Assembly (NCBI RefSeq): GCF_047200635.1
Contig: NZ_JBJZOI010000025.1
Coordinates: 1-64,000 of the forward strand
DNA from: Saccharopolyspora_C sp047200635
GTDB taxonomy: Bacteria; Actinomycetota; Actinomycetes; Mycobacteriales; Pseudonocardiaceae
Direction: 5' to 3'
DNA: 64,000 nt
Part shown: positions 8,565 to 17,468 of the stretch, piece after piece
Position numbering within the stretch: position 1 is the stretch's first letter
Layout: every line of letters starts with the position of its first letter
Notes under the pieces: generated by a model
What the model was told of the DNA's origin: nothing
The model's database searches: none
The model's input: the letters and a program-made list of their open reading frames with translations, nothing else
Translations under genes and position numbers: made by a program

Positions 8565-8759
8565 TGTGCACCTCCGCGGCGCGCCCCGGGAGGCCCGGGC
8601 GGATTCACCCGATCGTCATCCACCCGGGCGATCTTCGTAGGAACGCACGAGGGCGCCCCGGTCACCCGTCCGGCATTTCGGGTGTTCCGCCGCTGGTCCT
8701 GCCCGGCCCGGCGGTTGTGTACTGGGACCTGACGATCCCCCGACGGAGAGAAGGGCGCC

Positions 8760-9641
8760 GTGGACTTCCTGCGTCCGGCCTCGTGGCGCGAGGCCTTGGA
8801 GATCAGGGCGGCCCGCCCGGAGGCGACCGTGCTGGCCGGCGGCACGGACGTGCTCGTCGAGGTCAACTTCGGGCACCGGCGCCCGGAGGCGCTGCTGGAC
8901 CTGACGGGGGTGGCGGAGCTCCGGGACTGGGCGGAGCCGGGCGGGCGGGTGCGCGTCGGCGCGGGCGTTCCCTACGCGCGGCTGATCGAGGAGCTGGGCG
9001 ACCGGCTGCCCGGGTTGGCGATGGCGGCGCGGACCGTGGGCTCCCCGCAGATCCGCAACCGGGGGACGCTCGGCGGCAACCTCGGCTCCGCCTCGCCCGC
9101 CGGCGACGGGCATCCGCCGCTGCTGGCGGCGGGGGCGGAGGTGGAGCTGGCCTCGGTGCGCGGGACGCGGACGGTGCCGGTCGCGGAGTTCTTCACCGGC
9201 CCGAAGCGCAGCGTGCTCGCCGAGGACGAGCTGATCGCCGCCGTGCTGCTCGACCCGGCGGCCGGGCCGCAGCAGTTCTCCAAGGTCGGCACGCGCAACG
9301 CGATGGTGATCGCGGTGTGCGCGTTCGCGCTGGCGCTGGATCCCGCGCGCGAGCGGGTCGGCACCGGGATCGGCTCGGCCGGACCCGTCCCGTTCCGCGC
9401 CGCTGCGGCGGAGCGGTTCCTGGTCGGCGAGCTCACCGCGAGCGGGCAGTGGGCGCGGCCCCGCGCGCTGCCGGAACTGGTGGCGAACCGGTTCGGGGAG
9501 CTCGTCGCGGCCGCGGCGGCACCGATCGACGACGTGCGGGGCACCGCGGGTTACCGGCGGCACGCGCTCGGCGTGCTGGCGCGGCGCGCGCTGCACCGCA
9601 CCTGGGACGAGCACCTCGGGAGGGGGCGGCGATGCGCGTGA
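8760..9641 (+). CDS. Xanthine dehydrogenase family, FAD-binding subunit
   Basis: The medium subunit of a molybdenum hydroxylase, carrying electrons from the Fe-S subunit to FAD. Seen: VLAGGTDVLVEVNFG (FAD pyrophosphate loop), the second FAD motif RNRGTLGGNLGSASPAGD, and a C-terminal CO-dehydrogenase flavoprotein domain ending in GTAGYRRHALGVLARRAL. Length 293 aa is standard. The GTG start follows GGAGAGAAGG. It overlaps the next gene by 10 nt, so translation is likely coupled. First gene of the operon facing pucR. Confidence 0.95.
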   Translation: MDFLRPASWREALEIRAARPEATVLAGGTDVLVEVNFGHRRPEALLDLTGVAELRDWAEPGGRVRVGAGVPYARLIEELGDRLPGLAMAARTVGSPQIRNRGTLGGNLGSASPAGDGHPPLLAAGAEVELASVRGTRTVPVAEFFTGPKRSVLAEDELIAAVLLDPAAGPQQFSKVGTRNAMVIAVCAFALALDPARERVGTGIGSAGPVPFRAAAAERFLVGELTASGQWARPRALPELVANRFGELVAAAAAPIDDVRGTAGYRRHALGVLARRALHRTWDEHLGRGRRCA

Positions 9642-10105
9642 ACTTCACCGTCAACGGACGGCCGCGGCGGGCGGACGACGTGTGGGAGGGCGAGAGCCTG
9701 CTCTACGTGCTGCGGGAGCGGCTGGGACTGCCCGGTTCGAAGAACGCGTGCGAGCAGGGCGAGTGCGGCTCGTGCACGGTGACCCTGGACGGGGTGCCGG
9801 TGTGCGCCTGCCTGGTCGCGGCCGGCCAGGTGGAGGGCCGCGAGGTCGGCACCGTGGAGGGCCTCGCGGTCGGCGACGAGCTCAGCGACGTGCAGCGGGC
9901 GTTCCTGGACGCGGGCGCGGTGCAGTGCGGGTTCTGCACTCCGGGGCTGCTGGTGCAGGCCACGGACCTGTTGGAGCGGCGGCCCGATCCGGCGGACGCG
10001 GAGATCCGGGAGGCGCTGGCGGGCAACCTGTGCCGCTGCACCGGCTACGAGAAGATCATGGAGGCGGTGCGGCTGGCGGCGCGGCGGAGGTCCGGCGATG
10101 GCTGA
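9632..10105 (+). CDS. Xanthine dehydrogenase family, 2Fe-2S subunit
   Basis: Small iron-sulfur subunit with two 2Fe-2S clusters. The plant-ferredoxin cluster is CEQGECGSCTV...PVCAC. The helical-domain cluster is QCGFCTPG...NLCRCTGY. At 157 aa it is typical. The start overlaps the FAD subunit, and the end overlaps the amidohydrolase gene by 8 nt. It passes electrons from the molybdenum centre to FAD. Confidence 0.96.
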   Translation: MRVNFTVNGRPRRADDVWEGESLLYVLRERLGLPGSKNACEQGECGSCTVTLDGVPVCACLVAAGQVEGREVGTVEGLAVGDELSDVQRAFLDAGAVQCGFCTPGLLVQATDLLERRPDPADAEIREALAGNLCRCTGYEKIMEAVRLAARRRSGDG

Positions 10106-11465
10106 GCGGATCGTGCTCGACGGCGCCGCGATCGCCACCGTGGACGGGCCGGAGCACGTCGAGGGGCACGTGGTGGTCAAGGGCGACCGCATCGCGGCGG
10201 TCGGCGCGGGCCGGGCGGAGCCGGGGCCGGGCGAGCGGATCGACGTGCGCGGCTGCCTGATCACTCCCGGCCTGGTCAACACCCACCACCACCTGTACCA
10301 GCACGCGACGCGCGGCTACGCGGCCGACGCGCCGCTGTTCGAGTGGCTGACGCGGCTGTACCCGGTGTGGGCGGGGCTGGACGAGGACATCGCGCACGCG
10401 GCGGCCGCCGCCGGGCTGGCGCGGCTGGCGCTGTCCGGGGCGACCACGGCCGCCGATCACCACTACGTGTTCCCGCGCGGCGGCGGGGACGTGTTCGGCG
10501 CGGTCGTGGCCGCGGCCGGGAGCATCGGGCTGCGGCTGCACGCGGTGCGCGGCTCCATGGACCGGGGCCGGTCCCGGGGCGGGTTGCCGCCGGACTCCCT
10601 GGTGGAGGACCCGGACGCGGCGCTGGCGGGCACGGACGCGGCGATCGGGCGGTTCCACGACCCGTCGCCGTCGTCGACCGTGCGGGTCGCGGTGGGACCG
10701 TGCTCGCCGTTCAGCGCGAGCGAGCGGTTGCTGCGGGACTGCGCGGAGCTCGCCCGGGCGCGCGGGGTGCGGCTGCACACCCACCTCGCGGAGACCGCCG
10801 ACGAGCAGCGGCAGTGCCTCGCCGAGACCGGCCGCACCCCGGTGGAGTACGCCGACGACGTGGGCTGGCTCGGGCCGGACGTGTGGCTCGCGCACACCGT
10901 GCACCTGACGGCGCCGGAGGTGGCGCGGCTGGCGGGCACGGGTACCGGGTCGGCGCACTGCCCCGCCTCGAACGGCAGGCTCGGCGCCGGGACCGCGCCG
11001 CTGCGGGAGCTGCTGGACGCTGGCGTGCCGGTGGGGCTCGGCGTGGACGGGGCGGCGTCGAACGAGTCGGGCGGGCTCGGCGAGGAGCTGCGTCAGGCGC
11101 TGCTGACCGCCCGCGCCCGCGGTGGCCCCGCGGCCCTGTCGGTGCGGGAAGCGCTGCACGCGGCGACCCTGGGCGGCGCCCGGTGCCTGGGCAGGCAGGA
11201 GGAGATCGGCTCGCTGCGGCCCGGCAAGCTCGCCGACCTCGCGGTGTGGCGGCTCGACGGCCTGGAGCACGCCGGGATCGAGGACCCGGTCGCGGCGCTG
11301 GTGCTGGGTCCGCCGCCTCCGCTGCGGCTGCTGCTGCGCGGCGGTCGCCCGCTCGTCGAGGACGGGAGGCTCAGCTCGGTGTCCGAAGTCGACCTGGCCA
11401 GGGACCTGCGCACCGCGAGCACCGCGATCCGCGCCCGCGCCGAACGCCTGGAGGTGGCCCCATGA
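10098..11465 (+). CDS. 8-oxoguanine deaminase-like amidohydrolase
   Basis: A metal-dependent amidohydrolase of the TrzN/AtzB/8-oxoguanine deaminase group, 455 aa. Metal and catalytic motifs: VNTHHHLYQH, HTHLAETADEQ, AHTVHLTAPE and GVDGAASNESG. Deamination of 8-oxoguanine gives urate, so the gene fits with the xanthine dehydrogenase subunits around it, which also make urate. It sits inside the xdh operon with overlaps on both sides (8 nt and 4 nt). An alternative is another oxidised-purine or triazine-like deaminase. The context makes purine the best guess. Confidence 0.85.
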   Translation: MAERIVLDGAAIATVDGPEHVEGHVVVKGDRIAAVGAGRAEPGPGERIDVRGCLITPGLVNTHHHLYQHATRGYAADAPLFEWLTRLYPVWAGLDEDIAHAAAAAGLARLALSGATTAADHHYVFPRGGGDVFGAVVAAAGSIGLRLHAVRGSMDRGRSRGGLPPDSLVEDPDAALAGTDAAIGRFHDPSPSSTVRVAVGPCSPFSASERLLRDCAELARARGVRLHTHLAETADEQRQCLAETGRTPVEYADDVGWLGPDVWLAHTVHLTAPEVARLAGTGTGSAHCPASNGRLGAGTAPLRELLDAGVPVGLGVDGAASNESGGLGEELRQALLTARARGGPAALSVREALHAATLGGARCLGRQEEIGSLRPGKLADLAVWRLDGLEHAGIEDPVAALVLGPPPPLRLLLRGGRPLVEDGRLSSVSEVDLARDLRTASTAIRARAERLEVAP

Positions 11466-13756
11466 GCGGCCCGACGCGCACTCCGCAGCACCTCGACAGC
11501 GAGATCGGCGGTGGCATCGGGGAGTCCCCGCAGCGCCCCGACGGCGCGCTGAAGGTGCGCGGCGAGTTCGCCTACGCCTCGGACCTGTGGGCCGAGGACA
11601 TGCTGTGGGGCGCGACGCTGCGCAGCCCGCACCCGCACGCCCGGATCACCTCGATCGACGTGGGTCCCGCGCTGCGCACCGCCGGGGTGCGCGCGGTGCT
11701 CACCGCCGAGGACGTGCCCGGGGACAACCGCTACGGCGTGAAGGAGCGCGACCAGCCGGTGCTGGCCGAGGACGTGGTGCGGTTCCGGGGTGAGCCCGTC
11801 GCGCTCGTCGCCGCCGACCACCCGGAGACGGCGCGGCGCGCGCTGGAGCGCATCGAGGTCGGCTACGAGGTGCTGCCCGCCGTCACCGACGCCGAGCTCG
11901 CGGCGCACGACACGACGCTGCCGCGGCTGCACGAGAGCGGGAACGTGGTGCGCCACCAGGTGATCCGCCGCGGTGATCCGGATGCGGCGGCCGAGGTCGT
12001 CGTCTCCGGCGTCTACACCGTGGGGATGCAGGACCAGGCGTTCCTCGGGCCCGAGGCGGGGCTCGCGCTGCCCGCCGAGGACGGCGGGGTCGACCTGTAC
12101 CTGGCCACGCAGGACCTGCACTCGGACCGGGCGCAGACGGCGGCCGCGCTCGGGCTCCCGCCGGAGCTGGTGCGGATGACGTTGTCCGGCGTCGGCGGCG
12201 CGTTCGGCGGCCGGGAGGACCTGTCCATCCAGGTGCACGTGTGCCTGCTGGCGCTGCGGACGGGCCGGCCGGTGAAGATGGTCTACGGCCGGGAGGAGTC
12301 GTTCCACGGGCACGTGCACCGGCATCCGGCGGTGTTGCACTACGAGCACGGCGCCACCCGCGACGGGAGGCTCGTGTACGTGCGGGCCCGGCAGTACTTC
12401 GACGGCGGGGCCTACGCCTCGAAGACCCCCGTGGTGGTGGGCAACGCCACCACCCTCGGCGTCGGCCCGTACCGGGTGCCGAACGTGGACCTGGAGTGCT
12501 GGGGCCTCTACACGAACAACCCGCCGTGCGGCGCGATGCGCGGGCTCGGCGCCGTGCAACCGACCTTCGCCTACGAGTCCCAGATGGACCGGCTCGCCGA
12601 GGAGCTCGGCGTGGATCCGGTGGACCTGCGGATCCGCAACGCCGTCCAGCAGGGCGACGAGCTCCCCACCGGGCAGCGACTGGACTTCCCCGCGCCCGTG
12701 GCCGAGCTGCTGCACCGGCTGCGGGCGATGCCGCTGCCTCCGGAGCCCGCCGACCGCGATCTGCGGGAGCTGCCCGGCGGGGTGTCCAACACGACCCGCG
12801 GCGAAGGCGTGGTGCGCGGGGTCGGCTACGGGGTGACGATCAAGAACATCTGCTACTCGGAGGGCGCCGACGACTACTCCACCGCCCGGGTGCGGCTCGG
12901 GCTCGTCGGCGGCGAACCGCTCGCCGAGGTGCACACCGCCGCCGCCGAGGTCGGGCAGGGCCTGGTCACGGTGCAGCAGCAGATCGCCCGCACCGAGCTC
13001 GGCGTCGAGCGGGTCACCATCCACCCCAACGACACCTCGGTAGGCGCCGCCGGCTCCAGCTCCGCGTCCCGGCAGACCTACGTCACCGGCGGAGCGGTGC
13101 GGGAGGCCTGCGCGGCCGTGCGGGACGCGGTGCTGCTGCGCGCCGCCGAACTGCACGGGGTGGCGCCCGCCGCGCTGTCCCTGCACGGCGGGAAGGTCAT
13201 CTCGGCGACGGCCGGGGTGCTCGCCGATCTGGCGGAGGTGCTCGGGGACGGCCCCGTCGAACTCACCCGGGAGTACCACCACCGGCCGACCTTCCCGATG
13301 GACGCGACCGGGGCCAGCGAACGGGTCCAGGTGCAGCACGCCTTCTCCGCGCACCGGGCGATCGTCGACGTCGACGTCGAGCTGGGACTGGTCAAGGTGG
13401 TGCGGCTGGATTGCGCGCAGGACGTCGGCAAGGCGGTCAACCCCGACGCCGTGCTCGGCCAGATCCACGGCGGCAGCGCGCAGGGTCTCGGACTCGCCGT
13501 GATGGAGGAGATCCAGGTTCGGGACGGGGCCATGCGCAACGCCTCGTTCACCGACTACCTCATCCCCACCGTCCTGGACATGCCGCCGATGGAGGTCGCG
13601 ATCCTCGAACGCGGCGACCCGAACGCGCCCTACGGGGTGCGCGGCGTCGGCGAGCCGCCGACGATCTCCACGACCCCGGCCGTGGTCGCCGCGATCCGCG
13701 CGGCCACCGGCAAGGCCCTCACCCACGTGCCCGTCGCACCCCACCACCTCATCTGA
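11462..13756 (+). CDS. Xanthine dehydrogenase family, molybdopterin-binding subunit
   Basis: Large catalytic subunit (764 aa) that hydroxylates the purine ring at the molybdenum centre. Seen: the hammerhead domain (GALKVRGEFAYASDL), GVGGAFGGRED, the Arg-bearing GAMRGLGAVQPTFAYE, GSSSASRQTYVTG, and the catalytic-Glu motif GVRGVGEPP near the C terminus. The ATG overlaps the preceding stop by 4 nt. Xanthine or hypoxanthine is the likely substrate given the guanine deaminase downstream, but family members also oxidise other heterocycles. No XdhC-type insertase gene is present; a MocA-like gene is 0.85 kb downstream. Confidence 0.94.
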   Translation: MSGPTRTPQHLDSEIGGGIGESPQRPDGALKVRGEFAYASDLWAEDMLWGATLRSPHPHARITSIDVGPALRTAGVRAVLTAEDVPGDNRYGVKERDQPVLAEDVVRFRGEPVALVAADHPETARRALERIEVGYEVLPAVTDAELAAHDTTLPRLHESGNVVRHQVIRRGDPDAAAEVVVSGVYTVGMQDQAFLGPEAGLALPAEDGGVDLYLATQDLHSDRAQTAAALGLPPELVRMTLSGVGGAFGGREDLSIQVHVCLLALRTGRPVKMVYGREESFHGHVHRHPAVLHYEHGATRDGRLVYVRARQYFDGGAYASKTPVVVGNATTLGVGPYRVPNVDLECWGLYTNNPPCGAMRGLGAVQPTFAYESQMDRLAEELGVDPVDLRIRNAVQQGDELPTGQRLDFPAPVAELLHRLRAMPLPPEPADRDLRELPGGVSNTTRGEGVVRGVGYGVTIKNICYSEGADDYSTARVRLGLVGGEPLAEVHTAAAEVGQGLVTVQQQIARTELGVERVTIHPNDTSVGAAGSSSASRQTYVTGGAVREACAAVRDAVLLRAAELHGVAPAALSLHGGKVISATAGVLADLAEVLGDGPVELTREYHHRPTFPMDATGASERVQVQHAFSAHRAIVDVDVELGLVKVVRLDCAQDVGKAVNPDAVLGQIHGGSAQGLGLAVMEEIQVRDGAMRNASFTDYLIPTVLDMPPMEVAILERGDPNAPYGVRGVGEPPTISTTPAVVAAIRAATGKALTHVPVAPHHLI

Positions 13757-13781
13757 TCACCGCGACCTCCGGAGCCTCCCC

Positions 13782-14279
13782 TTGTCCACGACCTCCTCCG
13801 ACTCCCGCTCGACCGCCGATGCCCGCTGGGCGGCGGAGGCCGTCGAACTCGCCACCCGCAACGTCGAAGCGGGCGGCGGGCCGTTCGGTGCCCTCGTGCT
13901 GCGGGACGAGCGCGTCGTCGCCCGCGGCACCAACCTCGTCACCAGCGAGCTCGACCCGACCGCGCACGCCGAGGTGACCGCGTTGCGCCGCGCCTGCCGG
14001 GAGCTGGGTTCGTTCAGCCTCAGCGGGTGCGTGCTGGTGAGCTCGTGCGAGCCGTGCCCGATGTGCCTCGGTGCCGCGCTGTGGTCCCGGGTGGACCGGG
14101 TCGTGTACGCCGCCGACCGGGACGACGCCGCGCGCGGCGGGTTCGACGACCGGGCCTTCCACGACCTGTTCCGCCACCCCGATCGGCCCTGGCCGACGAC
14201 GGTCCGGCAGGTCGCGGTGGCGGACCCCGCCGCCCCCTTCCACCGCTGGCAGGCCACCCCCGACCGCATCGCCTACTGA
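13782..14279 (+). CDS. Guanine deaminase, cytidine-deaminase fold
   Basis: A 165-aa zinc deaminase converting guanine to xanthine, the substrate of the upstream dehydrogenase. Zinc motifs: THAEVTAL (His and catalytic Glu, sequence PTAHAEV) and SSCEPCPMCLGA. The C-terminal RGGFDDRAFHDLF segment and the RWQATPDRIAY ending resemble the Bacillus GuaD type rather than tRNA adenosine deaminase TadA. The TTG start follows GGAG. It is the last gene of the purine operon and is followed directly by repeat cluster A. Confidence 0.85.
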   Translation: MSTTSSDSRSTADARWAAEAVELATRNVEAGGGPFGALVLRDERVVARGTNLVTSELDPTAHAEVTALRRACRELGSFSLSGCVLVSSCEPCPMCLGAALWSRVDRVVYAADRDDAARGGFDDRAFHDLFRHPDRPWPTTVRQVAVADPAAPFHRWQATPDRIAY

Positions 14280-14289
14280 GCGGGTTCGG

Positions 14290-14566
14290 GTGAGCGGACC
14301 GTTCGTCCAGCGGGACGGGACGAACGGTCCGTTCACTCGCGACGGCCCCGGCGATGCGGACTCCGGGGTGAACGGACCGCTGGTCCAGCGGGACGGGACG
14401 AACGGTCCGTTCACTCGCGACGGCCCCGGCGATGCGGACTCCGGGGTGAACGGACCATTCGTACGACGAGACTGGACGAGGGGTCCGTTCACTTCGGCAC
14501 CGCTCCGGAGCGGGTTCGGGTGAACGGACCGTTCATCCAGCGGGATGGGACGAACGGTCCGTTCAC
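14290..14566. repeat. Repeat cluster A: four 47-bp double-dyad elements
   Basis: Copies at 14290-14336, 14368-14414, 14446-14492 and 14520-14566, each exactly 47 bp. The consensus arm GTGAACGGACCGTTCGTCC faces its reverse complement across a 9-nt loop. The first three copies are spaced 78 bp apart and share the 31-bp linker that separates them, a recent tandem duplication. The GAGCGGGTTCGG stretch before copy 1 recurs before copy 4. The cluster fills the gap between the guanine deaminase and the mocA-like gene. Apparent NGPFVQRDGTNGPFT peptides are translations of the repeat, not genes. Confidence 0.95.
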
Positions 14567-14605
14567 TCAGTCGCCTCCCCGGGCGGGCTCGGTAGGGTCG
14601 GCGGG

Positions 14606-15181
14606 GTGCGGGTGGCGGGAGTGGTGCTGGCGGCGGGGGCCGGGCGGCGGTTCGGGATGCCGAAGGCGCTCGTCGAGTACCGGGGCTCGCTGCTGGTGGA
14701 CCGCGCCGCCCGCGTGCTCGCCGAGGGCGGCTGCGACCCGGTGCTGGTGGTGCTGGGCGCCGCCGAGGCCCAGGTCCGGGCGGAAGCCGAGCTGCGCGGG
14801 GTCCGCGCGGTGTCCAATCCGGACTGGAGCACCGGCATGGGCTCCTCGTTCCGGACGGCGCTGACCGCGCTCGACGACGAGCCCGCGGACGTCGCGGCCG
14901 CCGTGGTGCTGCCGGTCGACATGCCGGGTGTCACGGCCGAGGCCGTGCGCCGCGTCGTCGCCCGCGCCGCTCCGGACGCGCTGGCCGCCGCTTCGCTGGC
15001 GGGCCGCCGCAGTCACCCGGTGTTGCTCGGCCGGGCGCACTGGCGAGGGGCCGCCTCCCGCGCGGTCGGGGACGCGGGTGCGCGCGGTTACCTCCGTGAT
15101 CGGGCGGTCACCCTGGTGAGGTGCGACGGCATCTCGGAAGGTTTCGATATCGACCGTCCCGCAGACCTCGACCACCGCTAG
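14606..15181 (+). CDS. mocA: Molybdenum cofactor cytidylyltransferase-like (MocA/MobA family)
   Basis: A nucleotidyltransferase of 191 aa. The NTP-binding loop is VVLAAGAGRRFGMPKAL. NPDWSTGMGSSF binds substrate, and LPVDMPGVT holds the metal-binding Asp. The C-terminal EGFDIDRPADLD is typical. MocA makes molybdopterin cytosine dinucleotide for hydroxylases of the xanthine dehydrogenase family, and its position behind such an operon supports that role. A MobA role (GMP transfer) or another NTP transferase is less likely. The GTG start comes 39 nt after repeat copy A4. Confidence 0.85.
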   Translation: MRVAGVVLAAGAGRRFGMPKALVEYRGSLLVDRAARVLAEGGCDPVLVVLGAAEAQVRAEAELRGVRAVSNPDWSTGMGSSFRTALTALDDEPADVAAAVVLPVDMPGVTAEAVRRVVARAAPDALAAASLAGRRSHPVLLGRAHWRGAASRAVGDAGARGYLRDRAVTLVRCDGISEGFDIDRPADLDHR

Positions 15182-15316
15182 CCCGTAGAGTCGGCTGTCA
15201 CGCGTGAGGTGACGCCGAGCGGCACCGCCCGCGGCCGCGACGCCCGCCAGGCAGGCGCGCCGACCCGGGAACGGTGCGACGTCACCGGTCCGCAACAGCG
15301 CCGACGGGGAGGCAAC

Positions 15317-15622
15317 ATGGCAACCGGACACATCACGGCCAACTACGTGCCGGACGGCGACGACTGGTCGGTGACCGTCTCGACCGGGCAGAACACCCGC
15401 ACTGCCCGGGCCCCGGGCCTCATCGCCGCCCGCGACCAGGCCGACCAGCTGATCGACCACTTGGCGCCGAACCCCAGCGGCCGCGTCGTGATCCACCTGC
15501 TCAACGGCGACGGATTCGCCTTCAGCACCGCGTACTTGCAGGCCCGGCACGGGTTGTCCGACGAGGCGACCCGGCAGGCCGCGGCCGCTGCCGACACCGC
15601 GAGCGCGCACGCCGCCAGGTGA
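15317..15622 (+). CDS. Small hypothetical protein, 101 aa
   Basis: The ATG start has a good GGGGAGG site; the frame extends upstream without support. The product starts ATGHITANYVPDGDDWSVTVS, has a two-layer alpha/beta look and an Ala-rich C terminus. The pattern of a short beta-hairpin, a helix (RDQADQLIDHL) and a strand (RVVIHLLNGD) is loosely reminiscent of HicB-type antitoxin folds, but no toxin partner is adjacent and I do not claim that function. No signal peptide or membrane segment. Confidence 0.7.
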   Translation: MATGHITANYVPDGDDWSVTVSTGQNTRTARAPGLIAARDQADQLIDHLAPNPSGRVVIHLLNGDGFAFSTAYLQARHGLSDEATRQAAAAADTASAHAAR

Positions 15623-15671
15623 TCTCCGGCAGGGCCCTCCCGGTCCACCCCTTCTCACTAGGATGGTCGCC

Positions 15672-16292
15672 GTGAACGCACCGACCAGCAGCCTGCCCGA
15701 CGGGAGCAACCGGTCTCCCGGCCGCGGACGCCCCCGGGACGCCACGCGAGACGCCGCGCTGCGCACGGCGGCGATGGAAGTGCTCGCCGAGGTCGGCTAC
15801 CGCGCGCTGACCATGGACGCCGTCGCGGCGCGCGCCCGCGCGGGGAAGGCGACGATCTACCGGCGCTGGGAGTCCAAGCTGGACCTGGTGATCGACACGT
15901 GCAACGAGCTCGTGCAGCGCAACATCCCCGAACCGGACCTGGGCAGCGTGCGCGCGGACCTCGGTGAGTTCCTGCGCGCGTTCGCCGCGTTCCTCACCGG
16001 GCCCGCGGGCAAGGCCGCGCAGGCGCTGGTGGGCGAGCTGCCGCACGAGCGCGAGCTGGCGGCGGCGTTCCGGGAGTCCTTCCTGCTGCCGCAGCGCGAT
16101 GTGCTGCGGCGGATCGTGGACCGCGGCGTGCAGCGCGGTGAGATCAGCGCGCAGGCGCCGATGGACACCGTGGTGGAGCTGGCCGGCGCGGCCCTGCTGC
16201 ACCGGCTGATGCTCACCGGCGAGCCGCTGGACTCCCGCTTCGTCGATCACCTGCTGGACGACGCCCTGCTGCCCCTCCTGCACCGCGGTTGA
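15672..16292 (+). CDS. TetR family transcriptional regulator
   Basis: A 206-aa repressor. The N-terminal helix-turn-helix runs through RTAAMEVLAEVGYRALTMDAVAARA and GKATIYRRWESK, split across residues of about 30-75. The C-terminal half is a helical ligand and dimerisation domain. The GTG at 15672 follows AGGATGG; an ATG at 15663 is an alternative start. It is transcribed with the MOSC gene, which begins 5 nt after its stop. The ligand is unknown. Confidence 0.92.
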   Translation: MNAPTSSLPDGSNRSPGRGRPRDATRDAALRTAAMEVLAEVGYRALTMDAVAARARAGKATIYRRWESKLDLVIDTCNELVQRNIPEPDLGSVRADLGEFLRAFAAFLTGPAGKAAQALVGELPHERELAAAFRESFLLPQRDVLRRIVDRGVQRGEISAQAPMDTVVELAGAALLHRLMLTGEPLDSRFVDHLLDDALLPLLHRG

Positions 16293-16297
16293 GCGGG

Positions 16298-17029
16298 ATG
16301 GCGCCGGTGCGCGGCAGCGTGGCCCGGTTGCACCGCTGGCCGGTGAAGTCGCTGCGCGGGGAGGCGGTGACCGCGGCCCGCTTCGACGAGCGCGGCATGG
16401 CGGGCGACCGCGCGCACGTGCTCGTGGACCTGCGACCGAACCGCGCGGGCAAGGTGCTCACGGTTCGGCAGAACCCGGCGCTGCTGCACTGGTCCGGCGC
16501 GTACGGGGAGGTCGTGGATCCGGGTGGTCCGCCGGTGCTGCGCGACCCGGAGGGGAAGGCCTGGCGGTGGGAGGACCCGGCGCTGCCGGAGGCGTTGACG
16601 TCGTCGTTGGGAATTCCGCTGAGCCTGCGCAGCGAGGTGGGCAACCAGGACCGCGGGCCCACGGTGCTCGTCACGCTGCGCTCCACCGCGGAGGCGTTGA
16701 GCGCGGAACTGGGCGACGAGGTGGACCTGCTGCGGTTCCGGCCGAACCTGCACCTGGACCTGGACGCGGCGCCGTTCGCGGAACTGGAGTGGGAGCCCGG
16801 CACGACCGTCGAGGCCGGGGAGGTCCGGCTGGAGATCGTGGGGCCGGACTCGGGGCCGTGCGTGCGGTGCGTGGTGCCGAGCTGGGACGCGGGCGGACGT
16901 GCGCGGTGGAAGGAACTCCAGACCCGGCTGATCCAGGGGCACGGCAACCGGTTCGGCACCATCGTGCGCGCCACCCGCGGCGGCACGGTGCGGCGCGGAG
17001 ACGCCGTCGTGGTGCGGCGGCCGGGCTGA
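16298..17029 (+). CDS. MOSC domain-containing protein
   Basis: About 243 aa. An N-terminal MOSC_N beta-barrel domain (SVARLHRWPVKSLRGE, FDERGMAGDR) is followed by a MOSC domain with the conserved cysteine in SGPCVRCVVPSWD. MOSC proteins handle sulfur carried on a conserved Cys and often act on or with molybdenum cofactor, as in MOCO sulfurases and YcbX-type reductases. Inference: the nearby molybdenum hydroxylase operon could be its client, since xanthine dehydrogenases need a sulfurated cofactor. The ATG is chosen over an overlapping TTG at 16289. Confidence 0.9.
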   Translation: MAPVRGSVARLHRWPVKSLRGEAVTAARFDERGMAGDRAHVLVDLRPNRAGKVLTVRQNPALLHWSGAYGEVVDPGGPPVLRDPEGKAWRWEDPALPEALTSSLGIPLSLRSEVGNQDRGPTVLVTLRSTAEALSAELGDEVDLLRFRPNLHLDLDAAPFAELEWEPGTTVEAGEVRLEIVGPDSGPCVRCVVPSWDAGGRARWKELQTRLIQGHGNRFGTIVRATRGGTVRRGDAVVVRRPG

Positions 17030-17045
17030 CCGGGGCCGATCCGCC

Positions 17046-17072
17046 GGGCGCGGGCAGCGGTGCCCGCCGCCC
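17046..17072. terminator. Hairpin after the MOSC gene
   Basis: GGGC-GCGGGCA paired with TGCCCGC-GCCC, with one bulged C and a GCGG loop, between the convergent MOSC and DUF3618 genes. Confidence 0.6.
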
Positions 17073-17089
17073 GCGCGGCGCGCCGTTCG

Positions 17090-17311
17090 TCAGCGGAAGA
17101 TCTTGCGCACCACGATGACGGCGACCAGCGCGCCGACACCGATCATCGCGTAGCGCACCCGCGGATCGTTCAACTTCTCCTGCACACTGGCCTTACCGGA
17201 CTCCACGAACCGCTTCGGGTCCGCCTTGGTGGTCAACTCGTCCAGTGTCACGGCCAGCGAATCGCGCGCCTTCTCGATGTCGCGCTGAATGGCGTCCGGA
17301 TCACGAGCCAC
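17090..17311 (-). CDS. DUF3618 family membrane protein
   Basis: A 73-aa protein whose N-terminal DPDAIQRDIEKARDSLAVTLDEL is the DUF3618 pattern, followed by an amphipathic stretch and one C-terminal membrane segment (YAMIGVGALVAVIVVRKIF). These small proteins are common in Actinobacteria and of unknown function. The GTG follows AGGAGGACGGC. It diverges from the tRNA gene. Confidence 0.88.
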   Translation of the reverse strand: MARDPDAIQRDIEKARDSLAVTLDELTTKADPKRFVESGKASVQEKLNDPRVRYAMIGVGALVAVIVVRKIFR

Positions 17312-17468
17312 GCCGTCCTCCTCATGTTCACCTGGCTGGTGACACCGTAGATCACACGCAGCGGAGCGACCCACCGACGGTTCCCCGAACTCGGGGATCG
17401 GGCCGCGGAGTGAACCACCCGGCCGAGGACACAACGGACATCACCACCCGTTAGGCTGGTCCGCACTG

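Noticed and set aside
14290..14566. Short frames translating to NGPFVQRDGTNGPFT-type peptides in the repeat clusters
   Set aside because: The same peptides arise wherever the 47-bp element occurs and in both orientations (also as ERTVRPTRWDERSVHS). They reflect the DNA repeat and lack ribosome-binding sites.
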